From assembly GCF_000344155.1 (NCBI RefSeq), contig NZ_BAOQ01000024.1, positions 1-64,000 of the forward strand: DNA of 64,000 bases, given 5' to 3'. Shown here in pieces: positions 37,058 through 44,642 of the stretch; within the stretch, counting starts at the first letter, position 1, and the number at the start of each line of letters is the position of its first letter. Below the pieces are notes generated by a model that saw nothing but the letters and a program-made list of their open reading frames with translations, made no database searches and had not been told where the DNA came from. This DNA is from Gordonia paraffinivorans NBRC 108238 (GTDB lineage: Bacteria > Actinomycetota > Actinomycetes > Mycobacteriales > Mycobacteriaceae). The translations under genes and the position numbers were made by a program.

Positions 37058-37277
37058 CTCGCGCGGCTTGGTGTCGGCTCGCAGTCGGTCCAGCAGGGCG
37101 CCGCGCAGTCGTTCCAGGACCGGCTCGCTCTGCGCGGCGGCGTCGATCAGCTCGGCGCCGCCGGCGGCGGAGTCCTGCCGGATCGCCAGGTCCAGCGCGG
37201 CCAGGCCCGCGTGTCCGGAAAGGGGGGTTCATCGTCGTTCTCACGTCCTCAGCGGGGCCGAAGGTCCGCCCCGTCTT

Positions 37278-37294
37278 TGGTCATACCAATCTTA
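37278..37294 (-). promoter_or_regulatory. Promoter of the LuxR pair with TGGTCATACCA operator
   Basis: On the minus strand TAAGAT (37294-37289) is a fair -10 and is followed directly by the palindrome TGGTATGACCA (37288-37278), the same element as at 60398. An operator just after the -10 would block initiation. The -35 is weak. TGGT-N3-ACCA is typical of FadR-type GntR regulators; the GntR gene at 59605 is the local candidate. Confidence 0.6.
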
Positions 37295-37301
37295 GCCGAA
37301 G

Positions 37302-37332
37302 CGCCCCCGCGACCGGGTCGGTCGCGGGGGCG
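37302..37332. terminator. Hairpin terminator after aldehyde dehydrogenase 1
   Basis: CGCCCCCGCGACC (37302-37314) pairs perfectly with 37320-37332 around a five-base loop. It lies 25 bases beyond the stop of the leftward aldehyde dehydrogenase gene and just upstream of the LuxR promoter. Confidence 0.88.
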
Positions 37333-37356
37333 TCCCGGTGATGCCTGGTGGCCGGA

Positions 37357-38811
37357 TCAGCCGGCCGGCGGCAGGTACACGGTGTGCAGGTGCTGGAAGG
37401 CGTGCAGGCCCTCCGGGCCGAGCTCGCGGCCCATGCCGCTGCTCTTGATGCCGCCGAACGGGGCCACCGGATCGTTGCTGTAGTGGTTGACCCCGACCGT
37501 GCCCGAGCGGACCTTGGCGGCCACGCGGGCGGCACGCTCGATGTCCGAGGACCACACCGAGCCGCCGAGGCCGTACTCGCTGTCGTTGGCGATGGCCAGC
37601 GCCTCCGCCTCGTCCTCGAACGGGATCACGCTGAGCACCGGGCCGAAGATCTCCTCGCGGGAGATGGTGGCGTCGTTGTCCAGGTCGGCGAAGACGGTCG
37701 GCTCCACGAAGAAGCCGGTGTCCAGCCCGGCCGGGCGGCCGCCGCCGGTGGTGAGCCGGGCGCCCTCCGCCTTGCCCTTGGCGATGTAGCCCTCGACCCG
37801 CTCGCGCTGCCGCGCGGAGACCAGCGGACCGATCTTGGTCTCCGGGTCCAGCGGGTCGCCGATGGTCAGCGACTTGGCCAGGTCGGTCAGCCCGTCGACG
37901 ATCTCGCTGTAGCGCGAGCGCGGGGCCAGCACGCGGGTGTTGAGCCAGCAGATCTGGCCGTTGTTCAGGAAGGTGACCCCGAACAGATTCTCCATCGAGG
38001 CGGCGAGGTCGACGTCGTCGAGCATGATCGCGGCCGACTTGCCGCCGAGCTCCAGGGTGACCGGGCGCAGCAGCCGACCGCAGGTCTCGGCGATGGCCCG
38101 TCCCGCGGCGGTCGAGCCGGTGAAGGAGACCTTGTCGATCTGCGGGTGCGAGACCAGGTGGGCGCCGAGGTCGCGGCCGCCGGGCACCACGTTGAGCACG
38201 CCGGCCGGCAGACCGGCGGCCTCAGCGGCCTCAGCCATCAGGAAGGCGTCGAGCACGGTCTCCTCGGCCGGCTTGAGCACCACGGTGCAGCCGGCGGCCA
38301 GGGCCGGGGCCAGCTTGAGGAAGGTGATCGCCTGCGGCACGTTCCACGGCACCACCGCACCCACCACGCCGATCGGCCGGCGGCTGACCAGCGCCGTGCC
38401 GCCCAGCATGCCCGGCCGCTCCTCGACGGCGGGCGCGTCGGCGGCCATCTGGCTGTAGTAGCGGATCAGGACCGAGGGGAAGCCGCCCTCGAAGTTCTCG
38501 GCCAGCCAGATCGGCATGCCGTTCTGCATCGAGACCCGGCGTGCGGTCTCGGCGGCGCGGGCGTCGAGCTCGGCGGCGAAGCGCCCGAGCACCTCGTGGC
38601 GCTGAGCCGGCTCCCACTCGCCCCAGCCGTTCGGCTCGTCGAAGGCGCGCCGGGCGGCGGCCACGGCGCGGTCGATGTCTTCGGTGGTCGCGGCAGGCAC
38701 CGAGCCGATCGGCTGTTCGGTGGTGGGGGAGGTGACCGTGACGGTCGCCGAGGAGGCCGGTTCCTGCCAGGCTCCGTCGATGTAGAACTTGCGGTAGTCG
38801 ATGGCCGACAT
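37357..38811 (-). CDS. Aldehyde dehydrogenase 1
   Basis: 484 residues from ATG 38811 after AAGGAG. Full-length NAD(P)-dependent aldehyde dehydrogenase: VVPWNVPQAI, KVSFTGSTAAGRAIAE, TLELGGKSAAIML with the general-base Glu, FLNNGQICWLNTRV with the catalytic Cys, and EEIFGPVLSVIPF. Trp follows the Cys where most family members have a small residue, which may reflect an unusual substrate pocket. It is monocistronic, with its own hairpin terminator. Probably oxidises the aldehyde formed by one of the cluster's alcohol dehydrogenases. Confidence 0.88.
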   Translation of the reverse strand: MSAIDYRKFYIDGAWQEPASSATVTVTSPTTEQPIGSVPAATTEDIDRAVAAARRAFDEPNGWGEWEPAQRHEVLGRFAAELDARAAETARRVSMQNGMPIWLAENFEGGFPSVLIRYYSQMAADAPAVEERPGMLGGTALVSRRPIGVVGAVVPWNVPQAITFLKLAPALAAGCTVVLKPAEETVLDAFLMAEAAEAAGLPAGVLNVVPGGRDLGAHLVSHPQIDKVSFTGSTAAGRAIAETCGRLLRPVTLELGGKSAAIMLDDVDLAASMENLFGVTFLNNGQICWLNTRVLAPRSRYSEIVDGLTDLAKSLTIGDPLDPETKIGPLVSARQRERVEGYIAKGKAEGARLTTGGGRPAGLDTGFFVEPTVFADLDNDATISREEIFGPVLSVIPFEDEAEALAIANDSEYGLGGSVWSSDIERAARVAAKVRSGTVGVNHYSNDPVAPFGGIKSSGMGRELGPEGLHAFQHLHTVYLPPAG

Positions 38812-39012
38812 GGTGCTCCTTGCTGATCGATGGCGCTGCCGTGAGGCAGGCGCCGCCGTGATGTTCGTGTGAACGGCGTCACTGTCCAGCGTGGGCGCTA
38901 CGCTCGATTTGGTCAACGGTTTGATTGGTCAGCCCGAAAAGTTCACCCCGATGGGTCACCCCGCCTACCCCGACAGGGTGAGTCCCGGCTGGGTCCCGCG
39001 ATCCCGGACAAT

Positions 39013-39095
39013 GCAAACCCCCCACTTTTCTTGAAACCCTCAGCCTGAATGGGGTCGATCAGGCGGTGGGTTCTCTCAAAAGTGGGGGGGTTTGC
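39013..39095. terminator. Large inverted repeat downstream of the epoxide hydrolase gene
   Basis: GCAAACCCCCCACTTTT (39013-39029) matches the complement at 39078-39095 except for one extra G in the homopolymer. The 48 bases between contain a weaker inner pairing. It lies between the stop of the leftward epoxide hydrolase gene (39108) and the aldehyde dehydrogenase promoter, so it probably ends the PpdK-like - ferredoxin - reductase - hydrolase message. The rest of 38812-39107 holds two TTGGTCA-like half-sites (38910-38935) and repeated GGGTCACC/GGGTGAG words, possible regulator sites of the dehydrogenase gene. Confidence 0.6.
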
Positions 39096-39107
39096 GGAGG
39101 GAGGGGG

Positions 39108-40229
39108 TCAGGCGAAGGCGGTGCGGAGTTCGGTGACGAAGAGCTCCGGCTGCTCGAGCGCGGCGAAGTGGCCGCCGCGCTCGGGCTCACCCCAGTGGAT
39201 CAGGTTGCGGTAGTAGGCCGCTGCCCACTCCCGCGGCGGGGTGTAGAGCTCCTTGGGGAACACCGAGACGCCCACCGGCAGGTCGAGCACCGGTCCGCGG
39301 AAGCCACGCCCGCGGGCGTTCTCCCAGTAGTAGCGCGCCGACGACGCCGCGGAGTTGGTCAGCCAATAGATCGTGACGATGTCGAGCACCCGGTCGCGGT
39401 CCAGGTAGCCCCACGGGTCGCCGCGATGATCGGTCCACTCCAGCACCTTGTCCAGAATCCAGGCGGCCTGCCCGACCGGGGAGTCGGCCAGGCCGTAGCC
39501 GACTGTCTGCGGCCGGGTCGCCTGGATCGCGTAGTAGCCGGTGCCCTTCGCCGAGTACTCGGCTGCGGCGGTCATCGCCCGCTGCTCGGCTGCGGTCGGC
39601 TCGGCCGGCGGCTCCTCGGGGAACACCAGCGGCAGATTCAGATGGATCGCCTGCAGCCCGGCCACCTGCGCCTGCGCCATCGCGCTGGTCACCAGCGCGC
39701 CCCAATCGCCGCCCTGCGCAACGTATTCGGAGTAGCCCAGACCGCGCATCAGCTCGCCCCAGGCCTGCGCGGTCCGCTCGAAGTTCCACCCAGGTGCGGT
39801 GGGCTTGGCCGAATAGCCGTAGCCCGGCAGCGACGGGATCACCACGTGAAAGGCCCGCTGCCCGGGCGGTGGCTCGGTGAGCGGACCGATCACCTGCTCG
39901 AACTCGACGAACGATCCCGGCCAGCCGTGGGTCAGGATCATCGCGGTCGCATCCGGCCGGGACGAGCGCACGTGCACGAAGTGGATGCGCAGCCCGTCGA
40001 TCACCGCGGTGTACTGCGGCAGCGCGTTGAGCCGTTGCTGCGTGGCCCACCAGTCGTAGGAGTCCGCCCAGTAGTCGGTCACCTCGCGGAGGAACTCGAC
40101 CGAGATCCCCTGCGATGCGTCGGTGGCCGGTTCCGGCCAGCGGGCCCCGACGATCCGTCGGCGCAGATCGTCGAGGTCGGCCGGGGCGTGGTCGATCTGA
40201 AACCGGGTCAGCTCACCGAAGCCGCTCAC
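39108..40229 (-). CDS. Epoxide hydrolase family protein (EHN type)
   Basis: 373 residues. The N-terminal epoxide-hydrolase domain (FQIDHAPADLDDLRRRIVGA) is followed by an alpha/beta-hydrolase core with oxyanion motif THGWPGSF, the nucleophile elbow QGGDWGA with Asp, and GGHFAALEQPE with the catalytic His. It would open an epoxide to a diol, perhaps one made by the cluster's P450. The start overlaps the reductase stop by 4 bases. Last gene of the leftward operon from 43334. Confidence 0.87.
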   Translation of the reverse strand: MSGFGELTRFQIDHAPADLDDLRRRIVGARWPEPATDASQGISVEFLREVTDYWADSYDWWATQQRLNALPQYTAVIDGLRIHFVHVRSSRPDATAMILTHGWPGSFVEFEQVIGPLTEPPPGQRAFHVVIPSLPGYGYSAKPTAPGWNFERTAQAWGELMRGLGYSEYVAQGGDWGALVTSAMAQAQVAGLQAIHLNLPLVFPEEPPAEPTAAEQRAMTAAAEYSAKGTGYYAIQATRPQTVGYGLADSPVGQAAWILDKVLEWTDHRGDPWGYLDRDRVLDIVTIYWLTNSAASSARYYWENARGRGFRGPVLDLPVGVSVFPKELYTPPREWAAAYYRNLIHWGEPERGGHFAALEQPELFVTELRTAFA

Positions 40230-41467
40230 GCCGCGACCGTCCGCCGGTTACGTTGCTCGGCCAGGGCCAGCCCGTCGGCCCACGAACCCCCACGGGCGAT
40301 CAGCGCGCGGTACTTCATGATGTCCGAGCGCCGGTTGAGCGCCAGCGCGCCGATCAGCCGCTCGCCCTCGCGGAACAGGGCGACGAACTTGTCGCCGTCG
40401 GGGGCGCCGGTGACGATCTCAGGCTCGCCACTGGCCAGGCCCACCAGCTGAATCCGGGAGCCATACCAGTCCGACCAGAAGTAGGGAATGTGCCGGTACG
40501 CCAACGCATCTGATCCGCCGAGCAGGTTGCGCATCGCGAGTGTCCCCTGCTCGGCGGCGTTGGTCCAGTGTTCGATGCGCAGTGAACGATCGAAATCCTG
40601 ACTCCACCATCGGGCCACGTCGCCGGCCGCCCACACATTGTGGCCGGCGTGCAACGTCGCATCGCAGGCCACGCCGTCGGACACGTTGAGCCCGGAGTCG
40701 GCCAGCCAACCGGTGGCCGGGTCGGCGCCGATGCCCACCACCACGAGGTCGGCCGGGAGTATCCGGCCGTCGGTCAGGCGTACCTCCCGGACATGACCGT
40801 CGCCGTCAAGCGATTCCACACCCACACCGCGGATCAGTTCGGTGCCGTGACGCCCGTGCAGCTCGCCGAGCCACTCGCCGGCGACCGCGCCGACGGCACG
40901 TACCAGCGGTACCGGTGCGGCTTCGACGATCGTCACCGGCAGTCCGTGGGCACGGGCGGCCGAGGCCACTTCCGAGCCGATGAATCCGCCGCCGACGACG
41001 ACGATCCGGGCGCCACGGCGTAGACCGGCCGCCACCTGCCGGGCGTCGTCGGCGGTGCGTAGAGTGGTCACCCCGGTCAGGGTGGTCGGCAACCGCCGGG
41101 GCACCGCCCCGGTGGCCACGACCAATGCGTCGTAGGCGATCTCGCGCTCGCCGACGGTCACGCGCTGCATCGTGGTGTCCACCCCGGTCGCGGGTTCGCC
41201 GAGCAGTAGTTCCAGATCCAGGTCGGTGGCCAGGCTCAGCGCACCGTCGAAATGTGGCGGCTGTCCCGAGCCGGGGTCGGTGAGGAACTCCTTGGACAGC
41301 GGCGGCCGGTCGTAGGGGGCGAGCTTCTCGTCGCCGATCATCGTGATCCGACCGGCGTAGCCGGCGGCGCGGGCGGCCTGCGCCGCCTTCATGCCGGCCA
41401 GGGACGCGCCGGCTATCACCACTCGGTCAACGCCTGTTCTGTTGACGTCCATTCGGTTCCTGTCCAT
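40226..41467 (-). CDS. NAD(P)H-dependent ferredoxin reductase (FAD)
   Basis: 413 residues of the rubredoxin/putidaredoxin reductase family. The FAD site is VVIAGASLAGMKAAQAARAA, then PYDRPPLSKEFL, the NAD(P) site VVVGGGFIGSEVA, and WAAGDVARW near the C-terminus. It should pass electrons to the 3Fe-4S ferredoxin encoded two bases upstream, and on to the divergently encoded P450. Either ATG 41467 or a second ATG five codons on may be the start. Confidence 0.91.
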   Translation of the reverse strand: MDRNRMDVNRTGVDRVVIAGASLAGMKAAQAARAAGYAGRITMIGDEKLAPYDRPPLSKEFLTDPGSGQPPHFDGALSLATDLDLELLLGEPATGVDTTMQRVTVGEREIAYDALVVATGAVPRRLPTTLTGVTTLRTADDARQVAAGLRRGARIVVVGGGFIGSEVASAARAHGLPVTIVEAAPVPLVRAVGAVAGEWLGELHGRHGTELIRGVGVESLDGDGHVREVRLTDGRILPADLVVVGIGADPATGWLADSGLNVSDGVACDATLHAGHNVWAAGDVARWWSQDFDRSLRIEHWTNAAEQGTLAMRNLLGGSDALAYRHIPYFWSDWYGSRIQLVGLASGEPEIVTGAPDGDKFVALFREGERLIGALALNRRSDIMKYRALIARGGSWADGLALAEQRNRRTVAA

Positions 41468-41469
41468 GC

Positions 41470-41664
41470 TCAGCCGTCGATCAGTTTCAGCGCGGCGGTG
41501 GGGCAGGACGCGATGGCCTGCTTCACCTCGGCCAGTTCGTCGGCGCCGACGTCCGACCGCAGCAGTTCCAGCTCACCGTCGTCACCGACCTCGAAAAAGT
41601 CCGGAGCCATCGCCTCGCAATTGCCCAGCGCGGTGCACTTGTCCATGTCGACCGAAATTCGCAT
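41470..41664 (-). CDS. [3Fe-4S] P450-type ferredoxin
   Basis: 64 residues from ATG 41664, which shares its A with the stop of the PpdK-like gene. Cluster ligands are CTALGNC and the downstream CP (IASCPTAAL), three Cys in all. Ala at the position of the missing fourth ligand makes a [3Fe-4S] cluster likely, as in ferredoxins that serve actinobacterial P450s. It joins the reductase downstream and the P450 on the other strand in one electron chain. Confidence 0.9.
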   Translation of the reverse strand: MRISVDMDKCTALGNCEAMAPDFFEVGDDGELELLRSDVGADELAEVKQAIASCPTAALKLIDG

Positions 41665-43334
41665 CAGTTCTCTCCATTCTTTGCGTGCTCTTCGAGAAGT
41701 CGCTCGATCAGCAAGAGCTCGGGAAGGTCGTGTTCGACGGCGCGGTTCACCACGTCCGCCGGGGGAGGGGTCACGGCACCCAGCCACACACAGCCGGTGC
41801 TGCCGTCGATCGTGATCAGGTCGCCGGCTCGAATTCGCGTCCCGTCGGTGCTAATCAGGCCGTGGGAGTCGAAGCGTAGGTCGTGTGCCCCGACCACTGC
41901 GGGGATGCCCCAGCCGCGGGCCACCACGGCGGCGTGGCTGACCAGGCCGCCGTTGGTGGTGAGCAGGCCGACCGAGGCGGCCATGCCGGCCACGTCCTCG
42001 GGACTGGTCTCCGGGCGCACTAGGATCACGTCGTCCTCGGCTTCGGCGGCGGCGTCGGTGGTCAGCACCGCGCGTCCGACCGCACGTCCGGGGGAGGCGC
42101 CGAGTGCCTTGGTCACCACCGGTGGCATGCCGGTCTCGTCGGCCACGTGGGCCAGCGCCTCGGCGCGGGCCCGCTCGCGGAGACCCTCCGGTACCCGTTC
42201 GGCGATCTCCGCCGGAGTCAGCGAGATCTCGGGGTCCTGGGCCAGAGCCGCCGCGATGCGCACCGCGGCGGCGGCTCCGCGCTTGCCCGGCCGGGTCTGC
42301 AGCAGCCAGAGCCGGCCCTCTTCGATGGTGAACTCGACGTCGCACATGTCGCGGAAACGGATCTCCAAGCGTCGCAACGTCTCCCGTAGCTCGGCGTAGA
42401 TCTCCGGATGCAGTTCGGCCAGCTTGCTGATGCACAGCGTCTTGGCCGTGCCGGCCACCACGTCCTCACCCTGCGCCATCGGCAGATAGTCGCCGTAGAG
42501 CTCGTCGGCGCCGGTGGAGGGATTGCGGGTGAACACCACGCCGGTGCCCGACAGCTCGCCGCGGTTGCCGAAGACCATCGCCTGCACGGTGACCGCGGTG
42601 CCCAGCGCCGGGTCGATGTTCTCCCGTTCCCGGTAGGTCTGGGCGCGCGGGCTGTGCCACGACTTGAAGACCGCCTCGACCGCCTCGGTCAGCTGCTCGA
42701 AGGGGTCGGTCGGGACCGGGCGCCCGGCCAGCTGCTCGACCGCGCGCTTGAGGTCGCGGACGTGTTCCTCGATGCCGCCGCCGTTCTGGACCGCCGCGGC
42801 GGCCAGCTCGCCGCCGTCGACACCCATCACGGTGACCGCGTACATGGTCACGAAACGCCGGTAGCTGTCCCAGGCGAAGTCCGCGCTGCCCGAGACCGCA
42901 GCCAGGCCCTCGACGGTCTCGTCGTTGAGGCCGAGATTGAGGACGGTGTCGAGCATGCCCGGCATCGAGACCGGGGCGCCGCTGCGTACCGCCACCAGCA
43001 ACGGGTCGGCCGGATCGCCGAGATTGCGGCCCATGCGTTCGCCCAGTTCGCCGACGAACCGGGCCAAGGTCTCGGTGAGGCCCGCCGGTCGGCCATGTTC
43101 GAGATAGGCGCGGCAGACCGGCACCGAAACGGTGAAACCGGGCGGCACGTTGATACCTAGTCCGGTGCTCATCTCCGCCAGACCTGCGCCTTTGCCGCCC
43201 AGGAGGGCGACGAGATCTTCGTGTGGCAGATCGTGCGGGTGGTCGAAGTGGAACACGGCCGAATCGAGACCGGTGACACCCGCTGGCGACGCGCTGGTGG
43301 TGGTGGTGGTGGATTTCGGCGAAACGGTGGTCAT
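41664..43334 (-). CDS. PpdK-like ATP-grasp/phosphohistidine protein without PEP domain
   Basis: 556 residues from ATG 43334 after AAGGAGG. Residues 25-350 form the nucleotide-binding half of pyruvate phosphate dikinase (LLGGKGAGLAEM, VAVRSGAPVSMPGMLDT, GVVFTRNPSTG, LWLLQTRPGKR). Residues about 400-520 form the swivelling domain with TTNGGLVSHAAVVARGWG (phospho-acceptor His 467). The C-terminal pyruvate/PEP barrel is missing, as I recall for Rv1127c. The protein can thus make a phosphohistidine from ATP and needs another acceptor site. First gene of an operon with the P450 redox chain, which suggests dikinase-style phosphorylation of the pathway substrate. Plain pyruvate dikinase activity is unlikely. 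Confidence 0.88.
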   Translation of the reverse strand: MTTVSPKSTTTTTSASPAGVTGLDSAVFHFDHPHDLPHEDLVALLGGKGAGLAEMSTGLGINVPPGFTVSVPVCRAYLEHGRPAGLTETLARFVGELGERMGRNLGDPADPLLVAVRSGAPVSMPGMLDTVLNLGLNDETVEGLAAVSGSADFAWDSYRRFVTMYAVTVMGVDGGELAAAAVQNGGGIEEHVRDLKRAVEQLAGRPVPTDPFEQLTEAVEAVFKSWHSPRAQTYRERENIDPALGTAVTVQAMVFGNRGELSGTGVVFTRNPSTGADELYGDYLPMAQGEDVVAGTAKTLCISKLAELHPEIYAELRETLRRLEIRFRDMCDVEFTIEEGRLWLLQTRPGKRGAAAAVRIAAALAQDPEISLTPAEIAERVPEGLRERARAEALAHVADETGMPPVVTKALGASPGRAVGRAVLTTDAAAEAEDDVILVRPETSPEDVAGMAASVGLLTTNGGLVSHAAVVARGWGIPAVVGAHDLRFDSHGLISTDGTRIRAGDLITIDGSTGCVWLGAVTPPPADVVNRAVEHDLPELLLIERLLEEHAKNGEN

Positions 43335-43345
43335 CAAGACCTCCT

Positions 43346-43396
43346 TGGTCGTACCTTTTAAAATGATTGACAGAAACATATCACTAGTCGTAGCTT
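43346..43396 (+). promoter_or_regulatory. P450 promoter with upstream FadR-type operator
   Basis: In the 96-base divergent region TTGACA (43367-43372), 18 bases, TAGCTT (43391-43396) forms the rightward promoter of the P450 gene. TGGTCGTACCT (43346-43356) lies 10 bases upstream of the -35, joined by an A/T-rich tract (TTTTAAAATGA). The same operator/A-tract/-35 order recurs at 53763-53812. For the leftward PpdK-like gene the operator lies close to the ribosome site, so it would repress that direction. Confidence 0.68.
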
Positions 43397-43430
43397 GTTG
43401 AGAAGTAGCTAACAGAAATGGCTGGAAGTG

Positions 43431-44642
43431 ATGACCGTGACAACTGCTAATGCGGCCCCCGACCTGATGGACCTGACGATCTTCCAAGAGGACCGGGAGA
43501 TGCCGGTCTTCGACGAGATCCGGGTCACCGACCCGGTGCACTGGAATCCCCCCTCGGAACGGGGGCCCGGATTCTGGGCGCTGACCCGCTATGAGGACGT
43601 GAAGGCGGCGGCTTACGACAACGAACGGCTGTCCTCCGCGGACGGCACGCAGATCGTCGACCGCAAGGTCGAGGGCAAGCTGGCGAGTCTGCACAACATG
43701 GACGATCCCGAGCACGCCGAACTCCGCAAGATCACCCTGCCGCATCTGCGCGCGGTCAAGATCAAGCAGTGGCAGGACGCCATCGATGAGGCGGTCAACA
43801 TGCTGCTCGACGAAGCCGAGGCGCAGGACGGCGAGTTCGACATGGTGCCGCTGATCTCGGCACGGCTGCCGATGCTGGTGCTCTCCCGGGTGATGGGTGT
43901 GCCGGCCGTCGACGGACCCAAGCTGGTGGACTGGACCAATCGGCTGACCAGCTCCGACCCGAGCGAGCAGGTGGATGCCGAAGAGCTCGCCGCGGTCCGC
44001 GAAGAGGTGATGACCTACTTCGCCGACCTCACCGAGCAGCGTCGCCGCGAGCCCACCGAAGACCTGGTCAGCGTGCTGGCCAACGCCGAGATCAACGGCC
44101 GCCCGCTCACCTGGGACGAGCTGGCCGCCTATTACATCGTGCTGGTCGCGGCCGGCAACGAGACCGCCCGGCAGGCGGTCTCCGGTGGCACCCTGCTGTT
44201 CGATCGTCATCCCGAGGCCTGGCAGGAGCTGATCGACGAGCCGGCCGGGCTGCGCGTGGCGATCGAGGAGATGCTGCGCTGGGTGACCCCGGTGGCCGCG
44301 ATGCGCCGCACCGCGCTGGAGCCGCTGACCATCGGCGACAAGCAGATCGCCGCCGGCGACAAGGTGGTGCTGTGGTTCTCCGCGGCCAACCGCGACCCCG
44401 AGGTCTTCGAGAACCCGCATGAGTTCGACATCACCCGCTCGCCCAACGAGCACCTCACCTTCGGCTGGGGCATCCACTTCTGCCTCGGGGCGCATCTGGC
44501 CCGGGCCGAGATCCGGTCGTTCTTCGCCGAGGTGCTGCGCCGTGGCCTGCGCTTCGAGGTGACCGGTGAGCCGGTTCGGGTGAACCACAACATCTTCCGC
44601 GGCTGGAGCCACCTGCCGGTCCGTCTGCATCGGGTCGGGTGA
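43431..44642 (+). CDS. Cytochrome P450
   Basis: 403 residues from ATG 43431. The I-helix has VAAGNETARQAV, the K-helix EEMLRWVTP with the ExxR pair, and the haem loop FGWGIHFCLGAHLARAE with Cys 351. Class I bacterial P450, supplied by the ferredoxin and reductase encoded divergently. The AGNET I-helix and the RRTALEPLTIGDKQI region resemble P450terp (CYP108) and the CYP124/125/142 group, so a branched or terpenoid alkyl chain is a reasonable guess for the hydroxylated substrate. Overlaps the next gene by GTGA. Confidence 0.93.
   Translation: MTVTTANAAPDLMDLTIFQEDREMPVFDEIRVTDPVHWNPPSERGPGFWALTRYEDVKAAAYDNERLSSADGTQIVDRKVEGKLASLHNMDDPEHAELRKITLPHLRAVKIKQWQDAIDEAVNMLLDEAEAQDGEFDMVPLISARLPMLVLSRVMGVPAVDGPKLVDWTNRLTSSDPSEQVDAEELAAVREEVMTYFADLTEQRRREPTEDLVSVLANAEINGRPLTWDELAAYYIVLVAAGNETARQAVSGGTLLFDRHPEAWQELIDEPAGLRVAIEEMLRWVTPVAAMRRTALEPLTIGDKQIAAGDKVVLWFSAANRDPEVFENPHEFDITRSPNEHLTFGWGIHFCLGAHLARAEIRSFFAEVLRRGLRFEVTGEPVRVNHNIFRGWSHLPVRLHRVG

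Noticed and set aside
41664..43334. Complete pyruvate phosphate dikinase
   Set aside because: The C-terminal PEP/pyruvate barrel is absent at 556 residues and the operon context is redox catabolism.
43431..44642. P450 as a steroid 27-hydroxylase (CYP125/CYP142)
   Set aside because: The I-helix and K-helix regions are similar, but no cholesterol side-chain genes (fadE, fadD, hsd4, kstR sites) surround it, so only a broad clan resemblance is claimed.
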